A DNA stretch of 8,276 bases from Prolixibacteraceae bacterium UBA6162 (GCA_002428215.1 DIUI01000058.1:1-8276), one strand, 5' to 3'. Shown: positions 1 through 8,276, numbered from the stretch's first letter. Notes: generated by a model not told the origin, from the sequence alone. Numbers and translations are program-made.

Positions 1-2999
1 CCATTATCGTCAGTAATCATCAACTCCCCAGACCGGGAAATCACGATTTTTTCACCCTTGGAGTTTAAGACATGGCGGATCGTGGGAGCGAAACGAATCG
101 TACCAGCACTTTTTGCCTCAATACTGCTTTGGGCCGCTGCGCGCGAAGCAGCGCCACCAACGTGGAAGGTGCGCATCGTCAACTGAGTGCCCGGCTCCCC
201 GATTGATTGGGCTGCAATAACCCCAATAGCCTCCCCTGCGTTAACCATTGAGCCACGGCCCAAATCGCGGCCATAGCACTTGGCACAAAGTCCGTAGCGT
301 GTTTCACACGAAAGGGGGGTGCGCACACGCACCTCATCAATTCCCAATGCCTCTATCGCATCAACTGCATCCTCGTCTAGCAGATAGCCTGCGGTATAGA
401 CGATATCTTCTGTATCCGGATGCACAACCTCGCTTGCCAGAACGCGCCCAAGAATACGCTCGCGTAGCGGCTCAATGATTTCTCCGCCTTCCACGAGGGC
501 CTTCATGGAGAATCCGTTATCCGTGCCGCAGTCATCCTCGATCACCACCAAGTCTTGCGTCACATCAACCAACCGGCGGGTCAAATATCCTGAGTTGGCT
601 GTTTTCAACGCTGTATCGGCCAGGCCCTTGCGCGCACCGTGCGTAGAAATGAAGTACTGCAGGACGTTCAACCCCTCACGGAAGTTTGAGGTGATGGGCG
701 TTTCGATAATTGACCCATCAGGTTTTGCCATCAGCCCACGCATCCCTGCCAATTGCCGTATCTGTGCGGCAGAACCCCGAGCACCAGAGTCGGCCATCAT
801 GTAAATCGAGTTAAATGACTCCTGGCTGATCTGCGCTCCCTTGGAGTCAGTCACCTTCTCATGCGCAAGCTGGTCCATCATCGCTTTTGCGACCTGATCA
901 CCCGCTCGCCCCCAGATATCAACTACTTTATTGTAACGCTCGCCCGAGGTAACAAGACCTGACGTATATTGCTTCTCGATCTCCTTGACCTCAGCCTCTG
1001 CGTCCTCGATCAGGACTTTCTTCTGGGTAGGTATCTGCATGTCATCGAGACAGATCGATATGCCGCCACGTGTCGCCAGACGAAAGCCAAACTGCATCAG
1101 TTGGTCTGCAAAGACGACCGTGTCCTTAAGGCCGCAACGGCGGAAGCTTTCATCCACCAGCTTCGAGATTTCTTTTTTCTTGAGCGGCTTGTCAATAACG
1201 GAAAATGGCAAACCACGCGGCAAAATTTCTGACAATAATGCGCGGCCAGCTGTTGTTGAGCGACGAGTTTGCTTCGTCTGCCATTGGCCATCTTCGGCTA
1301 AAGAATACTCGGGAATACGCACCACAACACGTGCATGCAAATCAACCTCGTGCGAATCGATCGCCCGCGAAAGTTCAGCAATATCAGAAAACAACATGCC
1401 GCTACCTTTTGCGGTAACGCTCTCGCGTGTCGCATAGTAAAGTCCTAACACCACGTCTTGCGACGGCACAATGATAGGCATTCCGTTAGCGGGTGACAAA
1501 ACATTATTGGAAGCCAGCATCAAGGTTCTCGCCTCCATCTGCGCTTCCAATGATAACGGCACATGAACAGCCATCTGGTCACCGTCGAAGTCGGCATTGA
1601 AACCGGTACATACAAGCGGGTGCAACTGAATAGCTTTACCTTCAATCAACACAGGCTGGAAAGCCTGAATTGAAAGACGGTGAAGCGTTGGGGCCCTGTT
1701 CAAAAGAACAGGATGGCCTTTCAACACATTCTCGAGGATTTCCCAAACAACAGGATCCTTCCGGTCAACAATCTTTTTGGCCGATTTAACGGTTTTTACA
1801 ATGCCACGTTCTATCAGCTTCCTGATAATAAATGGCTTATATAGTTCGGCTGCCATGTCTTTTGGCAAACCACATTCGTGCAACTTAAGTTTTGGACCCA
1901 CCACAATCACTGAGCGGGCAGAATAGTCGACCCGTTTCCCCAGCAAATTCTGACGAAAACGTCCCTGTTTTCCTTTGAGGCTATCTGAAAGTGATTTAAG
2001 TGCCCGATTGTTCTCAGTCTTAACGGCATTTGATTTTCTGGAGTTGTCGAAAAGTGAATCGACAGCCTCCTGAAGCATCCTCTTTTCGTTACGAAGAATA
2101 ACCTCGGGAGCTTTAATCTCAATCAACCGTTTCAGTCGGTTGTTACGAATAATTACCCTACGGTAAAGATCGTTAAGGTCGGAAGTAGCAAAACGACCGC
2201 CATCAAGCGGCACAAGAGGCCGGAGGTCAGGAGGAATTACAGGTACTACCCGTACAATCATCCATTCGGGTTTGTTGAGATTTTTGCTGGCACGGAAGGC
2301 TTCCACAACCTGAAGGCGCTTGAGTGCCTCGTTTTTCCGCTGTTGCGAAGTCTCAGTATTGGCCTTGTGGCGCAGATCGTAAGAAAGCGCATCGAGGTTG
2401 ATTCTTGAGAGGATCGAATGCAAAGCTTCGGCTCCCATTTTGGCAATAAATTTCGCCGGGTCGTCGTCTTCGAGGTACTGGTTCTCACGGGGTAGTGAAT
2501 CCAGAATATCGAGGTACTCCTCTTCGGAGAGAAAATCAAGAAATTTGAGATCTTCCTTAATTCCGGGGTTAACCACCACATATTTTTCGTAGTAGATTAT
2601 GGAATCAAGTTTTTTGGTAGGCAACCCCAGAAGGTAACCTATTTTATTGGGCAACGAGCGAAAATACCAGATATGTGCCACAGGAACCACCAGGGAAATA
2701 TGTCCCATACGTTCGCGGCGCACCTTTTTTTCGGTAACCTCAACCCCACAGCGGTCGCAAACAATACCCTTGTAACGGATACGCTTGTATTTACCGCAGT
2801 GACATTCATAATCCTTAACCGGGCCAAAAATCCGTTCGCAAAATAGACCATCGCGCTCGGGTTTATAGGTTCGGTAGTTTATGGTTTCTGGCTTCAGCAC
2901 TTCCCCATGCGACCGTTCGAGGATCTCTTCCGGAGAAGCCAGGCTTATCGAAATTTTGGCAAAACTGCTTTTCGCTTTGTTATCTTTTCTGAATGCCAT
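1..2999 (-). CDS. rpoC: DNA-directed RNA polymerase subunit beta' (partial, C-terminus beyond window; phylogenetically mosaic)
   Basis: Beta' carries the catalytic Mg-binding site of RNA polymerase and the DNA clamp. The ATG at 2999 starts [17 protein letters not shown], a typical Bacteroidetes beginning, 50 bases after rpoB. The frame is open for 999 codons plus two bases, out of roughly 1400 expected. Visible landmarks: N-terminal zinc ribbon C66, C68, C81, C84; catalytic NADFDGD at 468-474 (D470, D472, D474); bridge helix about 779-814 ([20 protein letters not shown]); second zinc site C824, C898, C905, C908; start of the trigger loop with M942, R943, H946. All these match E. coli positions plus 10, except the first zinc ribbon (minus 4). 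The window ends inside the insertion following the first half of the trigger loop. Oddity: residues 1 to ~448 are Bacteroidetes-like, while those from ~480 on are proteobacterial (probably betaproteobacterial). Enzyme identity is certain; it is doubtful that the gene exists in this form in one genome. Confidence 0.97.
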   Translation of the reverse strand, partial: MAFRKDNKAKSSFAKISISLASPEEILERSHGEVLKPETINYRTYKPERDGLFCERIFGPVKDYECHCGKYKRIRYKGIVCDRCGVEVTEKKVRRERMGHISLVVPVAHIWYFRSLPNKIGYLLGLPTKKLDSIIYYEKYVVVNPGIKEDLKFLDFLSEEEYLDILDSLPRENQYLEDDDPAKFIAKMGAEALHSILSRINLDALSYDLRHKANTETSQQRKNEALKRLQVVEAFRASKNLNKPEWMIVRVVPVIPPDLRPLVPLDGGRFATSDLNDLYRRVIIRNNRLKRLIEIKAPEVILRNEKRMLQEAVDSLFDNSRKSNAVKTENNRALKSLSDSLKGKQGRFRQNLLGKRVDYSARSVIVVGPKLKLHECGLPKDMAAELYKPFIIRKLIERGIVKTVKSAKKIVDRKDPVVWEILENVLKGHPVLLNRAPTLHRLSIQAFQPVLIEGKAIQLHPLVCTGFNADFDGDQMAVHVPLSLEAQMEARTLMLASNNVLSPANGMPIIVPSQDVVLGLYYATRESVTAKGSGMLFSDIAELSRAIDSHEVDLHARVVVRIPEYSLAEDGQWQTKQTRRSTTAGRALLSEILPRGLPFSVIDKPLKKKEISKLVDESFRRCGLKDTVVFADQLMQFGFRLATRGGISICLDDMQIPTQKKVLIEDAEAEVKEIEKQYTSGLVTSGERYNKVVDIWGRAGDQVAKAMMDQLAHEKVTDSKGAQISQESFNSIYMMADSGARGSAAQIRQLAGMRGLMAKPDGSIIETPITSNFREGLNVLQYFISTHGARKGLADTALKTANSGYLTRRLVDVTQDLVVIEDDCGTDNGFSMKALVEGGEIIEPLRERILGRVLASEVVHPDTEDIVYTAGYLLDEDAVDAIEALGIDEVRVRTPLSCETRYGLCAKCYGRDLGRGSMVNAGEAIGVIAAQSIGEPGTQLTMRTFHVGGAASRAAAQSSIEAKSAGTIRFAPTIRHVLNSKGEKIVISRSGELMITDDN
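1555..1660. other. Probable chimeric junction inside rpoC (Bacteroidetes-like to Proteobacteria-like)
   Basis: Reading rpoC from its start, the last clearly Bacteroidetes-type residues are HRLSIQAFQ, ending at codon 448 (about 1656). The first clearly proteobacterial ones are [17 protein letters not shown], from about 1562 downward. Between them lies [14 protein letters not shown] and the catalytic NADFDGD, which are nearly invariant in bacteria, so the exact crossover cannot be placed. The join is in frame and without an indel. Lineage assignment of each side rests on remembered family sequences, not on a search. The most likely cause is misassembly or an amplification chimera; natural recombination is the alternative. 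Confidence 0.82.
1641..1674. repeat. Imperfect inverted repeat at the rpoC junction
   Basis: The inner arms CAGGCT (1652-1657) and AGCCTG (1662-1667) flank a 4-base loop. The outer arms TTCAAT (1641-1646) and ATTGAA (1669-1674) add six more perfect pairs, with five unpaired bases on one side and one on the other. The element lies in coding sequence for [11 protein letters not shown] and overlaps the place where rpoC changes lineage. Part of the symmetry may follow from the conserved codons, so a role is not established. Confidence 0.7.
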
Positions 3000-3026
3000 A
3001 TACGTTATGCTTATTTTATTGAATAA

Positions 3027-3043
3027 GAACCAGAAACTGGTTC
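3027..3043 (-). promoter_or_regulatory. Hairpin in the rpoB-rpoC gap
   Basis: In the 50-base gap (3000-3049) the transcript reads GAACCAG UUU CUGGUUC, a perfect 7-bp stem with a three-base loop, starting 6 bases after the rpoB stop and followed by UUAUUC. The following U-run is too interrupted for a strong terminator. It could be an RNA processing or stability element, or a weak attenuator that tunes rpoC against rpoB. The structure is seen directly; its function is inferred. Confidence 0.55.
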
Positions 3044-3049
3044 GACTTA

Positions 3050-6000
3050 TTACTCCATTCTCACACTGAGACCAAGACCCCGCAATTCGTGCAGAAGTAC
3101 ATTGAGCGATTCCGGAATACCGGGTTGCGGCATGGGTTCGCCCTTAACAATTGCTTCGTAAGCTTTTGCGCGCCCCAGTACATCATCAGACTTAACGGTA
3201 AGAATCTCCTGCAGGATATGGGCCGCACCGAAGGCTTCGAGTGCCCATACCTCCATTTCTCCAAAACGCTGTCCACCATTTTGTGCTTTACCACCTAGTG
3301 GCTGCTGCGTAATCAGTGAGTATGGACCGATTGAACGTGCATGCATTTTATCTTCGACCATGTGACCCAGCTTCATCATATAGATGATTCCAACTGTGGC
3401 AGGCTGATCGAACGGCTCACCGGTTTCCCCATCATAGAGTACAGTTTTACCGTATCGGGGAACTCCGGCCTTATCGGTATAGGCGGTGATTTCCTGAAGC
3501 GTCGCACCATCAAAAATGGGTGTACTGAAGCGAAGCCCAAGTTCTTTTCCTGCCCAACCGAGAACAGTTTCGTAAATCTGGCCCAGGTTCATACGCGAAG
3601 GTACCCCTAATGGATTCAAAACAATATCCACAGGTGTTCCATCGGCAAGGAAAGGCATATCTTCAGATCGTACGACCCTCGATACGATACCCTTGTTCCC
3701 GTGACGACCGGCCATCTTATCACCAATCTGCAATTTCCGTTTTTTCGCAATATAGACCTTAGCCAACTGAATAATACCTGCCGGCAGCTCATCGCCAATG
3801 GTAACGTTAAAACGCTCCCGTCGGGCAACGGCATCTGCCTGCTTATACTTCATCAGGTAGTTGTTAACCAACCTGAAAATAAGATCATTTTTATCCTTAT
3901 CGGTAGTCCATTTGGTTGGATTGATATTAAGGTAATCGACCTCCTGAAGCTGTTTTAAGGTAAATTTCAGACCTTTGGCGATAATCTCTGTGCCGAAATA
4001 GTCTTTAACTCCCTGACTGGTTTTTCCAGAAACGAGTTCAAAAAGCTTCTCTTCCAATCGGACACGCAGTTCTGCAACTACACGATCGAATTGCGCATCG
4101 ATTTGCTCGAGCATAGGTTTCGAAGAGAGTTTCCCCTTCTTCTCCTTGTTAACACGCGAGAAAAGTTTTTTATCGATAACTACACCCGAAAGCGACGGTG
4201 ACGCCTTCAATGAAGCATCCTTAACGTCGCCTGCCTTATCGCCGAAGATAGCGCGAAGCAACTTCTCTTCAGGAGAAGGATCGGACTCGCCCTTGGGAGT
4301 AATTTTCCCTATAAGAATATCACCGGGGCGAACCACTGCGCCAATCCGAATTAATCCGTTCTCATCAAGATTGCGGGTAGCCTCCTCGGAAACGTTGGGG
4401 ATATCAGAGGTGAATTCCTCAACACCCCGCTTGGTATCGCGGACTTCGAGACTATACTCATCGACATGCACCGAAGTAAAAATATCTTCACGTACAATGC
4501 GTTCTGAAATAACAATCGCATCTTCATAGTTGTATCCCTGCCATGGCATGAATGCAACCATAAGATTTCGTCCGAGAGCAAGCTCTCCCTTTTGGGTAGC
4601 ATACCCTTCGGTAAGCACATCGCCCATTTTAATCCTTTGTCCTTTTACAACAATAGGTTTAAGATCGACGGTAGTACCCTGGTTGGTTTTATTGTATTTT
4701 GGAAGGTTGTAGGTTACCACTTCAGGATCGAAGCTAACAAAGCGCTCCTCATCGGTCATGTCGTAACGTACTACAATCTTATTGGCATCTACATATTCAA
4801 CAACTCCGTCGGCTTCGGCATTAAAAAGCACTTTGGAGTCACTGGCAGCGCGATCTTCGAGTCCTGTACCAACAATAGGCGCTTCGGGACGAAGCAGAGG
4901 CACTGCCTGGCGCATCATGTTTGATCCCATGAGGGCACGGTTGGCATCGTCATGCTCCAGGAATGAGATTAACGAAGCCGCCAGCGAGGCAATCTGGTTG
5001 GGTCCCACATCCATGAGATCCACCTTCTCCCGATCCACCAAGGGATAGTCACCATCCAACCGCGCTTTTACCTTCGGGTTAATGAAATTACCCTGATCGT
5101 CGATTGGCGCATTCGCCTGGGCGATAATTTTGTCCTCTTCCTCTTCGGCTGTAAGGTAAACTACCCCATCGGCCGAAAGATCCACCTTGCCATTTTGAAC
5201 CTTACGGTATGGGGTGGATATAAAGCCAAGATCAGTAATTTTGGCGTACACACAGAGAGAGGAGATCAAACCGATGTTGGGTCCTTCTGGCGTTTCAATA
5301 GGACAAAGCCTTCCGTAGTGAGTGAAGTGTACGTCGCGCACCTCAAAACCGGCACGCTCACGCGACAATCCGCCTGGTCCCAAAGCCGACATACGTCGTT
5401 TGTGGGTCATTTCGGCAAGCGGATTGGTTTGATCCATAAACTGCGACAAAGCGTTGGTGCCGAAAAAAGAGTTGATAACCGACGAAAGTGTTTTGCTGTT
5501 GATCAGATCGATCGGAGTAAATACTTCATTGTCGCGTACATTCATCCTTTCCCGAATGGTACGGGCCATACGGGCCAATCCCACCCCAAACTGTGCAAAC
5601 AGCTGCTCGCCTACCGTTCTTACACGGCGGTTACTCAGGTGATCGATATCATCGACATCGGTTTTTGAGTTGATCAGCTGAATAAGGTACTTTATGATTT
5701 CAATAATGTCGTTTTTGGTCAGGACTTTGGTATCCATACCAATATCGAGCCCCAGCTTTTTATTGATACGATAACGTCCTACATCTCCGAGGTCATAACG
5801 CTTATCGGAGAAGAACAGCTTGTCAATAACATCGCGTGCCGTAGCCTCATCGGGCGGCTCCGCATTACGCAGCTGTCTGTAAATATGCAAAACCGCCTCT
5901 TTCTCAGAGTTGGTGGGGTCTTTTTGCAACGTATTGTAGATAATCGCATAATCCTGCTGATTTTGGTCCTCCTTATGGAGCAAAATCGACTTAACATCCG

Positions 6001-6862
6001 CAGCAATAATAGCTTCAACATGATCTTCGGTGAGTACAGTCTCACGTTCAATGATCACAGTATTTCGCTCAAGAGATACCACTTCTCCGGTATCTTCATC
6101 TACAAAGTCTTCGACCCATGATTTAAGCACCCGGGCGGCCAAACGGCGACCAGCAACTTTCTTAAGGCCCGTCTTGGTTACCTTAATTTCATCGGCCAGG
6201 TCAAAAATCTCCAGTATATCTTTGTCGCTTTCGTAACCTATCGCCCGAAGCAGGGTTGAAACCGGGAGCTTCTTTTTACGGTCGATATAGGCATACATCA
6301 CGCTATTGATGTCAGTAGCAAACTCGATCCACGAACCTTTAAAAGGAATGATACGGGCCGAATATAGTTTCGATCCGTTCGCGTGGGTGCTCTGTCCGAA
6401 GAATACTCCGGGAGAGCGGTGTAGCTGGGAAACAATTACCCTTTCAGCTCCATTTATAATGAAAGTACCTCTATCGGTCATGTATGGAACCGTTCCAAGG
6501 TAAACATCCTGAACCACCGTGTCGAAATCCTCATGCTCCGGATCGGTGCAGAAGAGCTTCAATTTGGCCTTTAATGGAACACTAAAAGTAAGACCGCGCT
6601 CAATACACTCTTCAATAGAGTAACGAGGCGGATCTACCTGGTAATCAATAAACTCCAGAACGAAATTGTTGCGTGTATCGGTAATCGGGAAATTCTCCTG
6701 AAACACCTTATGCAAACCCTCGTCTCGCCGATTGTCTGGAGTTGTTTTTAACTGAAAAAAATCTTTGAACGATTTTACTTGTACTTCCAGGAAGTCAGGG
6801 TAATCAAACCTGGTTTTTGTTGAGGAAAAACTTATCCTCCCGCTCTGTTTGTTTTCGAACAT
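3050..6862 (-). CDS. rpoB: DNA-directed RNA polymerase subunit beta
   Basis: Beta pairs with beta' to form the RNA polymerase active-site cleft, binds the RNA-DNA hybrid and is the target of rifampicin. The gene is complete at 1270 residues, the usual size in Bacteroidetes, starting [14 protein letters not shown] and ending GLGLSVRME. Landmarks in order: N-terminal protrusion and lobe with [19 protein letters not shown]; the rifampicin pocket [17 protein letters not shown] followed by [25 protein letters not shown]; the acidic pair E780-D781 in [13 protein letters not shown]; lysines K1049 and K1057 in [12 protein letters not shown]; and the C-terminal clamp part [15 protein letters not shown]. 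The rifampicin-contact residues Q474, D477, H487, R490 and S492 are the normal sensitive-type ones. No frameshift or break is visible, and the whole protein looks Bacteroidetes-like, unlike the distal half of the adjacent rpoC. The ATG has no clear Shine-Dalgarno sequence upstream. Confidence 0.99.
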   Translation of the reverse strand: MFENKQSGRISFSSTKTRFDYPDFLEVQVKSFKDFFQLKTTPDNRRDEGLHKVFQENFPITDTRNNFVLEFIDYQVDPPRYSIEECIERGLTFSVPLKAKLKLFCTDPEHEDFDTVVQDVYLGTVPYMTDRGTFIINGAERVIVSQLHRSPGVFFGQSTHANGSKLYSARIIPFKGSWIEFATDINSVMYAYIDRKKKLPVSTLLRAIGYESDKDILEIFDLADEIKVTKTGLKKVAGRRLAARVLKSWVEDFVDEDTGEVVSLERNTVIIERETVLTEDHVEAIIAADVKSILLHKEDQNQQDYAIIYNTLQKDPTNSEKEAVLHIYRQLRNAEPPDEATARDVIDKLFFSDKRYDLGDVGRYRINKKLGLDIGMDTKVLTKNDIIEIIKYLIQLINSKTDVDDIDHLSNRRVRTVGEQLFAQFGVGLARMARTIRERMNVRDNEVFTPIDLINSKTLSSVINSFFGTNALSQFMDQTNPLAEMTHKRRMSALGPGGLSRERAGFEVRDVHFTHYGRLCPIETPEGPNIGLISSLCVYAKITDLGFISTPYRKVQNGKVDLSADGVVYLTAEEEEDKIIAQANAPIDDQGNFINPKVKARLDGDYPLVDREKVDLMDVGPNQIASLAASLISFLEHDDANRALMGSNMMRQAVPLLRPEAPIVGTGLEDRAASDSKVLFNAEADGVVEYVDANKIVVRYDMTDEERFVSFDPEVVTYNLPKYNKTNQGTTVDLKPIVVKGQRIKMGDVLTEGYATQKGELALGRNLMVAFMPWQGYNYEDAIVISERIVREDIFTSVHVDEYSLEVRDTKRGVEEFTSDIPNVSEEATRNLDENGLIRIGAVVRPGDILIGKITPKGESDPSPEEKLLRAIFGDKAGDVKDASLKASPSLSGVVIDKKLFSRVNKEKKGKLSSKPMLEQIDAQFDRVVAELRVRLEEKLFELVSGKTSQGVKDYFGTEIIAKGLKFTLKQLQEVDYLNINPTKWTTDKDKNDLIFRLVNNYLMKYKQADAVARRERFNVTIGDELPAGIIQLAKVYIAKKRKLQIGDKMAGRHGNKGIVSRVVRSEDMPFLADGTPVDIVLNPLGVPSRMNLGQIYETVLGWAGKELGLRFSTPIFDGATLQEITAYTDKAGVPRYGKTVLYDGETGEPFDQPATVGIIYMMKLGHMVEDKMHARSIGPYSLITQQPLGGKAQNGGQRFGEMEVWALEAFGAAHILQEILTVKSDDVLGRAKAYEAIVKGEPMPQPGIPESLNVLLHELRGLGLSVRME

Positions 6863-6907
6863 GTATGTATACTGGTTAAGTAAGATGAAACCGGCAAACT
6901 AAAAGAG

Positions 6908-7012
6908 AACCTCCGGAATCTGTAAAGAATGCGGGCAGAACCTGAATTCACCAAATCAGCTTTTACAAGCTGTATAGGTTGTGCAGGGGTATTTCTGCGC
7001 ACACAGGAGGTT
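6908..7012 (-). ncRNA. Candidate structured 5' leader of rpoB
   Basis: The transcript segment is closed by AACCUCC (7012-7006) pairing with GGAGGUU (6914-6908), seven perfect pairs about 90 bases apart. Inside are a hairpin at 6980-7003 (UGUGCGCAG against CUGCACA, with a two-base bulge) and a perfect six-pair hairpin at 6957-6972, CAGCUU-GUAA-AAGCUG, whose loop is a GNRA tetraloop. The latter is flanked by a further pairing, AACCU (6980-6976) with AGGUU (6943-6939). The whole would form a compact multi-branched fold ending 45 bases before the rpoB start. It might be an autoregulatory or attenuation leader. I do not recognise it as a named RNA family, and complementarity in one sequence alone is not proof. 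Confidence 0.4.
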
Positions 7013-7082
7013 TACCATAATCGTGCTAATTCCATATGACCGCTGAAAAACAAAAAACATTCATATAAATGAACCAAGACCG

Positions 7083-7127
7083 AAAAAGCCGCCTAATAGG
7101 TTCTAACTCTTTGTAGCACATAAGGCG
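7083..7127 (-). terminator. Weak candidate terminator or hairpin
   Basis: The transcript has CGCCU (7127-7123) and AGGCG (7094-7090), five perfect pairs, followed two bases later by a run of five U (7087-7083). The loop is long (28 bases), so the structure is far weaker than the terminator upstream of it and may not act alone. Confidence 0.25.
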
Positions 7128-7165
7128 CCCCGAAAGAAAGAACATTGTTCACAAAATATAAATAC

Positions 7166-7204
7166 AAAAAGGTTTAGAACCCCGAATACACAGGATTCTA
7201 AACC
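7166..7204 (-). terminator. Intrinsic terminator / attenuator after rplL
   Basis: The transcript forms GGUUUAGAAUCCU (7204-7192) paired with GGGGUUCUAAACC (7183-7171). Nine outer pairs are perfect and four inner ones include two G-U wobbles, around an 8-base loop, followed at once by five U (7170-7166). The stem begins 23 bases after the rplL stop. On the opposite strand no U-run follows, so it acts on the minus strand. It probably terminates part of the transcription leaving rplL and so sets the ribosomal protein to RNA polymerase ratio. Confidence 0.85.
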
Positions 7205-7227
7205 GTATTTACCTTTAAGGTATACAC

Positions 7228-7608
7228 CTATTTAATTTCAACTTCGGCTCCTGCCTCTTCGAGCTGGGCTTTCAGCGACTCTGCCTCTTCTTTTGAAACC
7301 TTTTCCTTGAGTGCTTTAGGAGCAGCATCTACCAATTCTTTGGCTTCTTTCAGGCCGAGGCCAGTCAATTCTTTAACGAGTTTAACGACCTGAAGTTTTG
7401 ATTGACCACCAAACTTAAGGATAACATCAAATTCTGTTTGAGCAGCTTCTTCGGCATCAGCGCCACCTGCAGCAGCAGGACCGGCAACAGCCACTGCAGC
7501 AGCAGCGGGTTCGATACCATATTCGTCTTTCAGAATTTTAGCCAATTCGTTAACCTCTTTAACAGTTAAGTTTACCAACTCTTCTGCAAGCTGTTTTAAA
7601 TCTGCCAT
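7228..7608 (-). CDS. rplL: 50S ribosomal protein L7/L12
   Basis: L7/L12 forms the flexible ribosomal stalk, present as several dimers bound to L10, and recruits and activates the GTPase translation factors. The product is 126 residues, normal for the family. Residues 1-32 form the dimerisation domain that binds L10. Residues about 33-57 form an Ala/Gly-rich hinge ([17 protein letters not shown]). Residues 58-126 form the factor-binding domain, with the signature [20 protein letters not shown] and the ending [10 protein letters not shown]. It lies 36 bases after rplJ, with an AT-rich spacer lacking a Shine-Dalgarno motif, which is usual in Bacteroidetes. A strong terminator follows, consistent with the need for more L7/L12 than other products of the cluster. 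Confidence 0.99.
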   Translation of the reverse strand: MADLKQLAEELVNLTVKEVNELAKILKDEYGIEPAAAAVAVAGPAAAGGADAEEAAQTEFDVILKFGGQSKLQVVKLVKELTGLGLKEAKELVDAAPKALKEKVSKEEAESLKAQLEEAGAEVEIK

Positions 7609-7644
7609 TGTATTTAATTTTAATGAATTTGTGACTAATAATTA

Positions 7645-8172
7645 CTATTTCCTCTCTTCCAGTGTCTGTAATACACCGTGTATAATGTTACCTCCCGATT
7701 GTAACTGTGAAAGCACAGTTTGCATTGGAGATTTCAACAAGGCTACCACATCGGCAATAAGTTCATTCTTCGATTTCAATGCAACCAATGCATCCAGCTG
7801 ATCGTCGCCCACATAAACAGACTCTTCCACGAAGGCACCCTTCAATATTGGACGGTCGTTCTTTTTGCGGAACTCCTTAATCAGCTTTGCAGGTACGTTG
7901 CCCTGTTCGGTGAACATTATGGAGGTGTTTCCTTTAAGTACATCGTAAAGCTCTTCGGCCCGTTTGTCGGACCGCTCTATGGCTTTACGCAACAGCGTAT
8001 TCTTGACTACAACCAGTTTTACATTCTGCTTGAAGCATGTTCGTCTCAGGTCACTGGTTTTCTCAGCATTGAGCGTACTAATGTCGGCGAGATAAAAATG
8101 GTTGCTAGCGTTGATTTGTTCAACCAGACTATCAATTACAGATGCTTTTTCTGAACTCTTCATAACACACAT
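7645..8172 (-). CDS. rplJ: 50S ribosomal protein L10
   Basis: L10 is the base of the ribosomal stalk: its N-terminal part binds 23S rRNA with L11, and its C-terminal helix carries the L7/L12 dimers. The family is shown by NHFYLADISTLNAEKTSDLR (residues 24-43) followed by KLVVVKNTLLRKA (52-64), and by a C-terminal helix, residues about 138-174, ending SGGNIIHGVLQTLEERK. Starting from 8172 gives 175 residues. A start at the second ATG (8163, MKSSEKASVID) gives 172 residues and fits Bacteroidetes L10 proteins, which usually begin with MK followed by charged residues, better; I consider 8163 the more likely start. The gene follows rplA with two to eleven bases between, suggesting translational coupling. 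L10 commonly represses its own mRNA. Confidence 0.98.
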   Translation of the reverse strand: MCVMKSSEKASVIDSLVEQINASNHFYLADISTLNAEKTSDLRRTCFKQNVKLVVVKNTLLRKAIERSDKRAEELYDVLKGNTSIMFTEQGNVPAKLIKEFRKKNDRPILKGAFVEESVYVGDDQLDALVALKSKNELIADVVALLKSPMQTVLSQLQSGGNIIHGVLQTLEERK

Positions 8173-8174
8173 TT

Positions 8175-8276
8175 TTAGTCGGTAACCGACTTAGGTTCAA
8201 CTTGAATACCAGGACTCATGGTACTTGAGAGATAGATACTTTTGATGTATGTACCTTTGGCAGCGGTTGGTTTGAG
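8175..8276 (-). CDS. rplA: 50S ribosomal protein L1 (C-terminal 33 residues; 5' part beyond window)
   Basis: The last 33 codons and a TAA stop are present. The sequence [20 protein letters not shown] followed by SPGIQVEP matches the end of L1, where a KP..AKG.Y...... L..TMGPG pattern is typical. L1 binds 23S rRNA at the mobile E-site stalk and can repress its own operon. Its position directly before rplJ agrees with the usual rplK-rplA-rplJ-rplL order. The identification from a short fragment is supported mainly by that context. Confidence 0.93.
   Translation of the reverse strand, partial: LKPTAAKGTYIKSIYLSSTMSPGIQVEPKSVTD
8177..8191 (-). promoter_or_regulatory. Hairpin over the rplA stop / rplJ start region
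   Basis: The transcript reads AGUCGG UUA CCGACU, a six-pair stem with a three-base loop whose last base is the first base of the rplA stop codon. The possible rplJ start codons lie 4 and 13 bases beyond it. Ribosomes finishing rplA would melt it, so it may couple rplJ translation to rplA. The structure is seen; the role is inferred. Confidence 0.45.

Larger units (their letters stand above)
6863..7227 (-). promoter_or_regulatory. rplL-rpoB intergenic region / rpoB leader
   Basis: This 365-base stretch has no credible gene on either strand. It is AT-richer than its neighbours and contains, in transcription order, an intrinsic terminator (7166-7204), a weaker hairpin with a U-run (7083-7127), and a region with several nested complementary segments just before rpoB (6908-7012). 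In other bacteria the equivalent gap carries an attenuator that lowers rpoBC expression relative to the ribosomal proteins; the same role is inferred here. I looked for a Bacteroidetes-type promoter (TTTG near -33 with TAnnTTTG near -7) and found no properly spaced pair, although rpoB may well have its own promoter here. Confidence 0.6.

Noticed and set aside
248..1437. Several plus-strand open frames opposite rpoC (e.g. 475-804, 985-1437)
   Set aside because: They lie antisense to clearly coding rpoC, have compositions unlike real proteins and show no recognisable domain.
2258..2851. Short minus-strand frames 2258-2581 and 2639-2851 suggesting rpoC might be broken
   Set aside because: They are out of frame with rpoC. 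Translating continuously from the ATG at 2999 gives an unbroken beta' product to the window edge.
5387..5430. Possible rifampicin-resistance change in rpoB
   Set aside because: The key contact positions (Q474, D477, H487, R490, S492) are the ordinary sensitive-type residues. The N-to-T difference after DQ looks like natural variation.
7210..7222. Small palindrome TACCTTTAAGGTA just after rplL
   Set aside because: It is short, AT-rich and next to a much stronger terminator; nothing supports a separate function.
6863..7227. Bacteroidetes-type promoter for rpoB
   Set aside because: Fragments resembling TTTG and TA-rich -7 boxes occur, but none has the correct spacing, so I do not assign a site.
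1..8276. Mobile element, CRISPR, defence system or novel gene cluster
   Set aside because: No direct repeats, transposase, spacer array or unfamiliar gene is present; all coding sequence belongs to core ribosomal and RNA polymerase genes.

Overview
The window holds a bacterial ribosomal-protein / RNA-polymerase gene cluster. Every gene is on the minus strand, in transcription order rplA (3' end only), rplJ, rplL, rpoB and rpoC (5' part only, running off the left edge). This is the classic conserved order for L1, L10, L7/L12, beta and beta'. The proteins from rplA to the first ~450 codons of rpoC look like Bacteroidetes (Bacteroidales/Marinilabiliales-type) proteins: a 1270-residue beta, an Ala-rich L7/L12 hinge, and a beta' that begins [17 protein letters not shown]. 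There are also no obvious Shine-Dalgarno sequences, as is common in that phylum.

Layout from right to left: 8175-8276 is the C-terminus of L1. 7645-8172 is L10, 7228-7608 is L7/L12, and 6863-7227 is a 365-base gene-free stretch with a strong intrinsic terminator or attenuator (7166-7204) and a potentially structured rpoB leader (6908-7012). 3050-6862 is the full beta subunit. A 50-base gap with a perfect 7-bp hairpin follows, and 2999-1 is beta' without its C-terminus.

The unusual thing is inside rpoC. The reading frame is open for 999 codons with no stop or frameshift, but the protein changes phylum part-way. From the start to about codon 448 it is Bacteroidetes-like. From about codon 480 to the window edge it is proteobacterial, most like Betaproteobacteria: it lacks the Bacteroidetes-specific differences around the bridge helix and has [13 protein letters not shown], a proteobacterial bridge-helix region and [13 protein letters not shown]. 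The switch falls in the most conserved part of the gene, beside the catalytic NADFDGD motif, within about positions 1555-1660. A 34-base inverted repeat lies at the same place. Hand-counted GC is about 55% in bases 1-240 and about 45% in a sample of rpoB (5641-5880). The simplest explanation is a chimeric contig or amplification chimera joining two organisms at a conserved stretch. A natural mosaic rpoC is possible but much less likely.

Functionally the cluster makes the ribosomal stalk base and stalk (L10, L7/L12) and the two large RNA polymerase subunits. The terminator after rplL would let stalk protein be made in excess over polymerase. I see no mobile element, CRISPR array, tRNA, rRNA or unfamiliar gene system.
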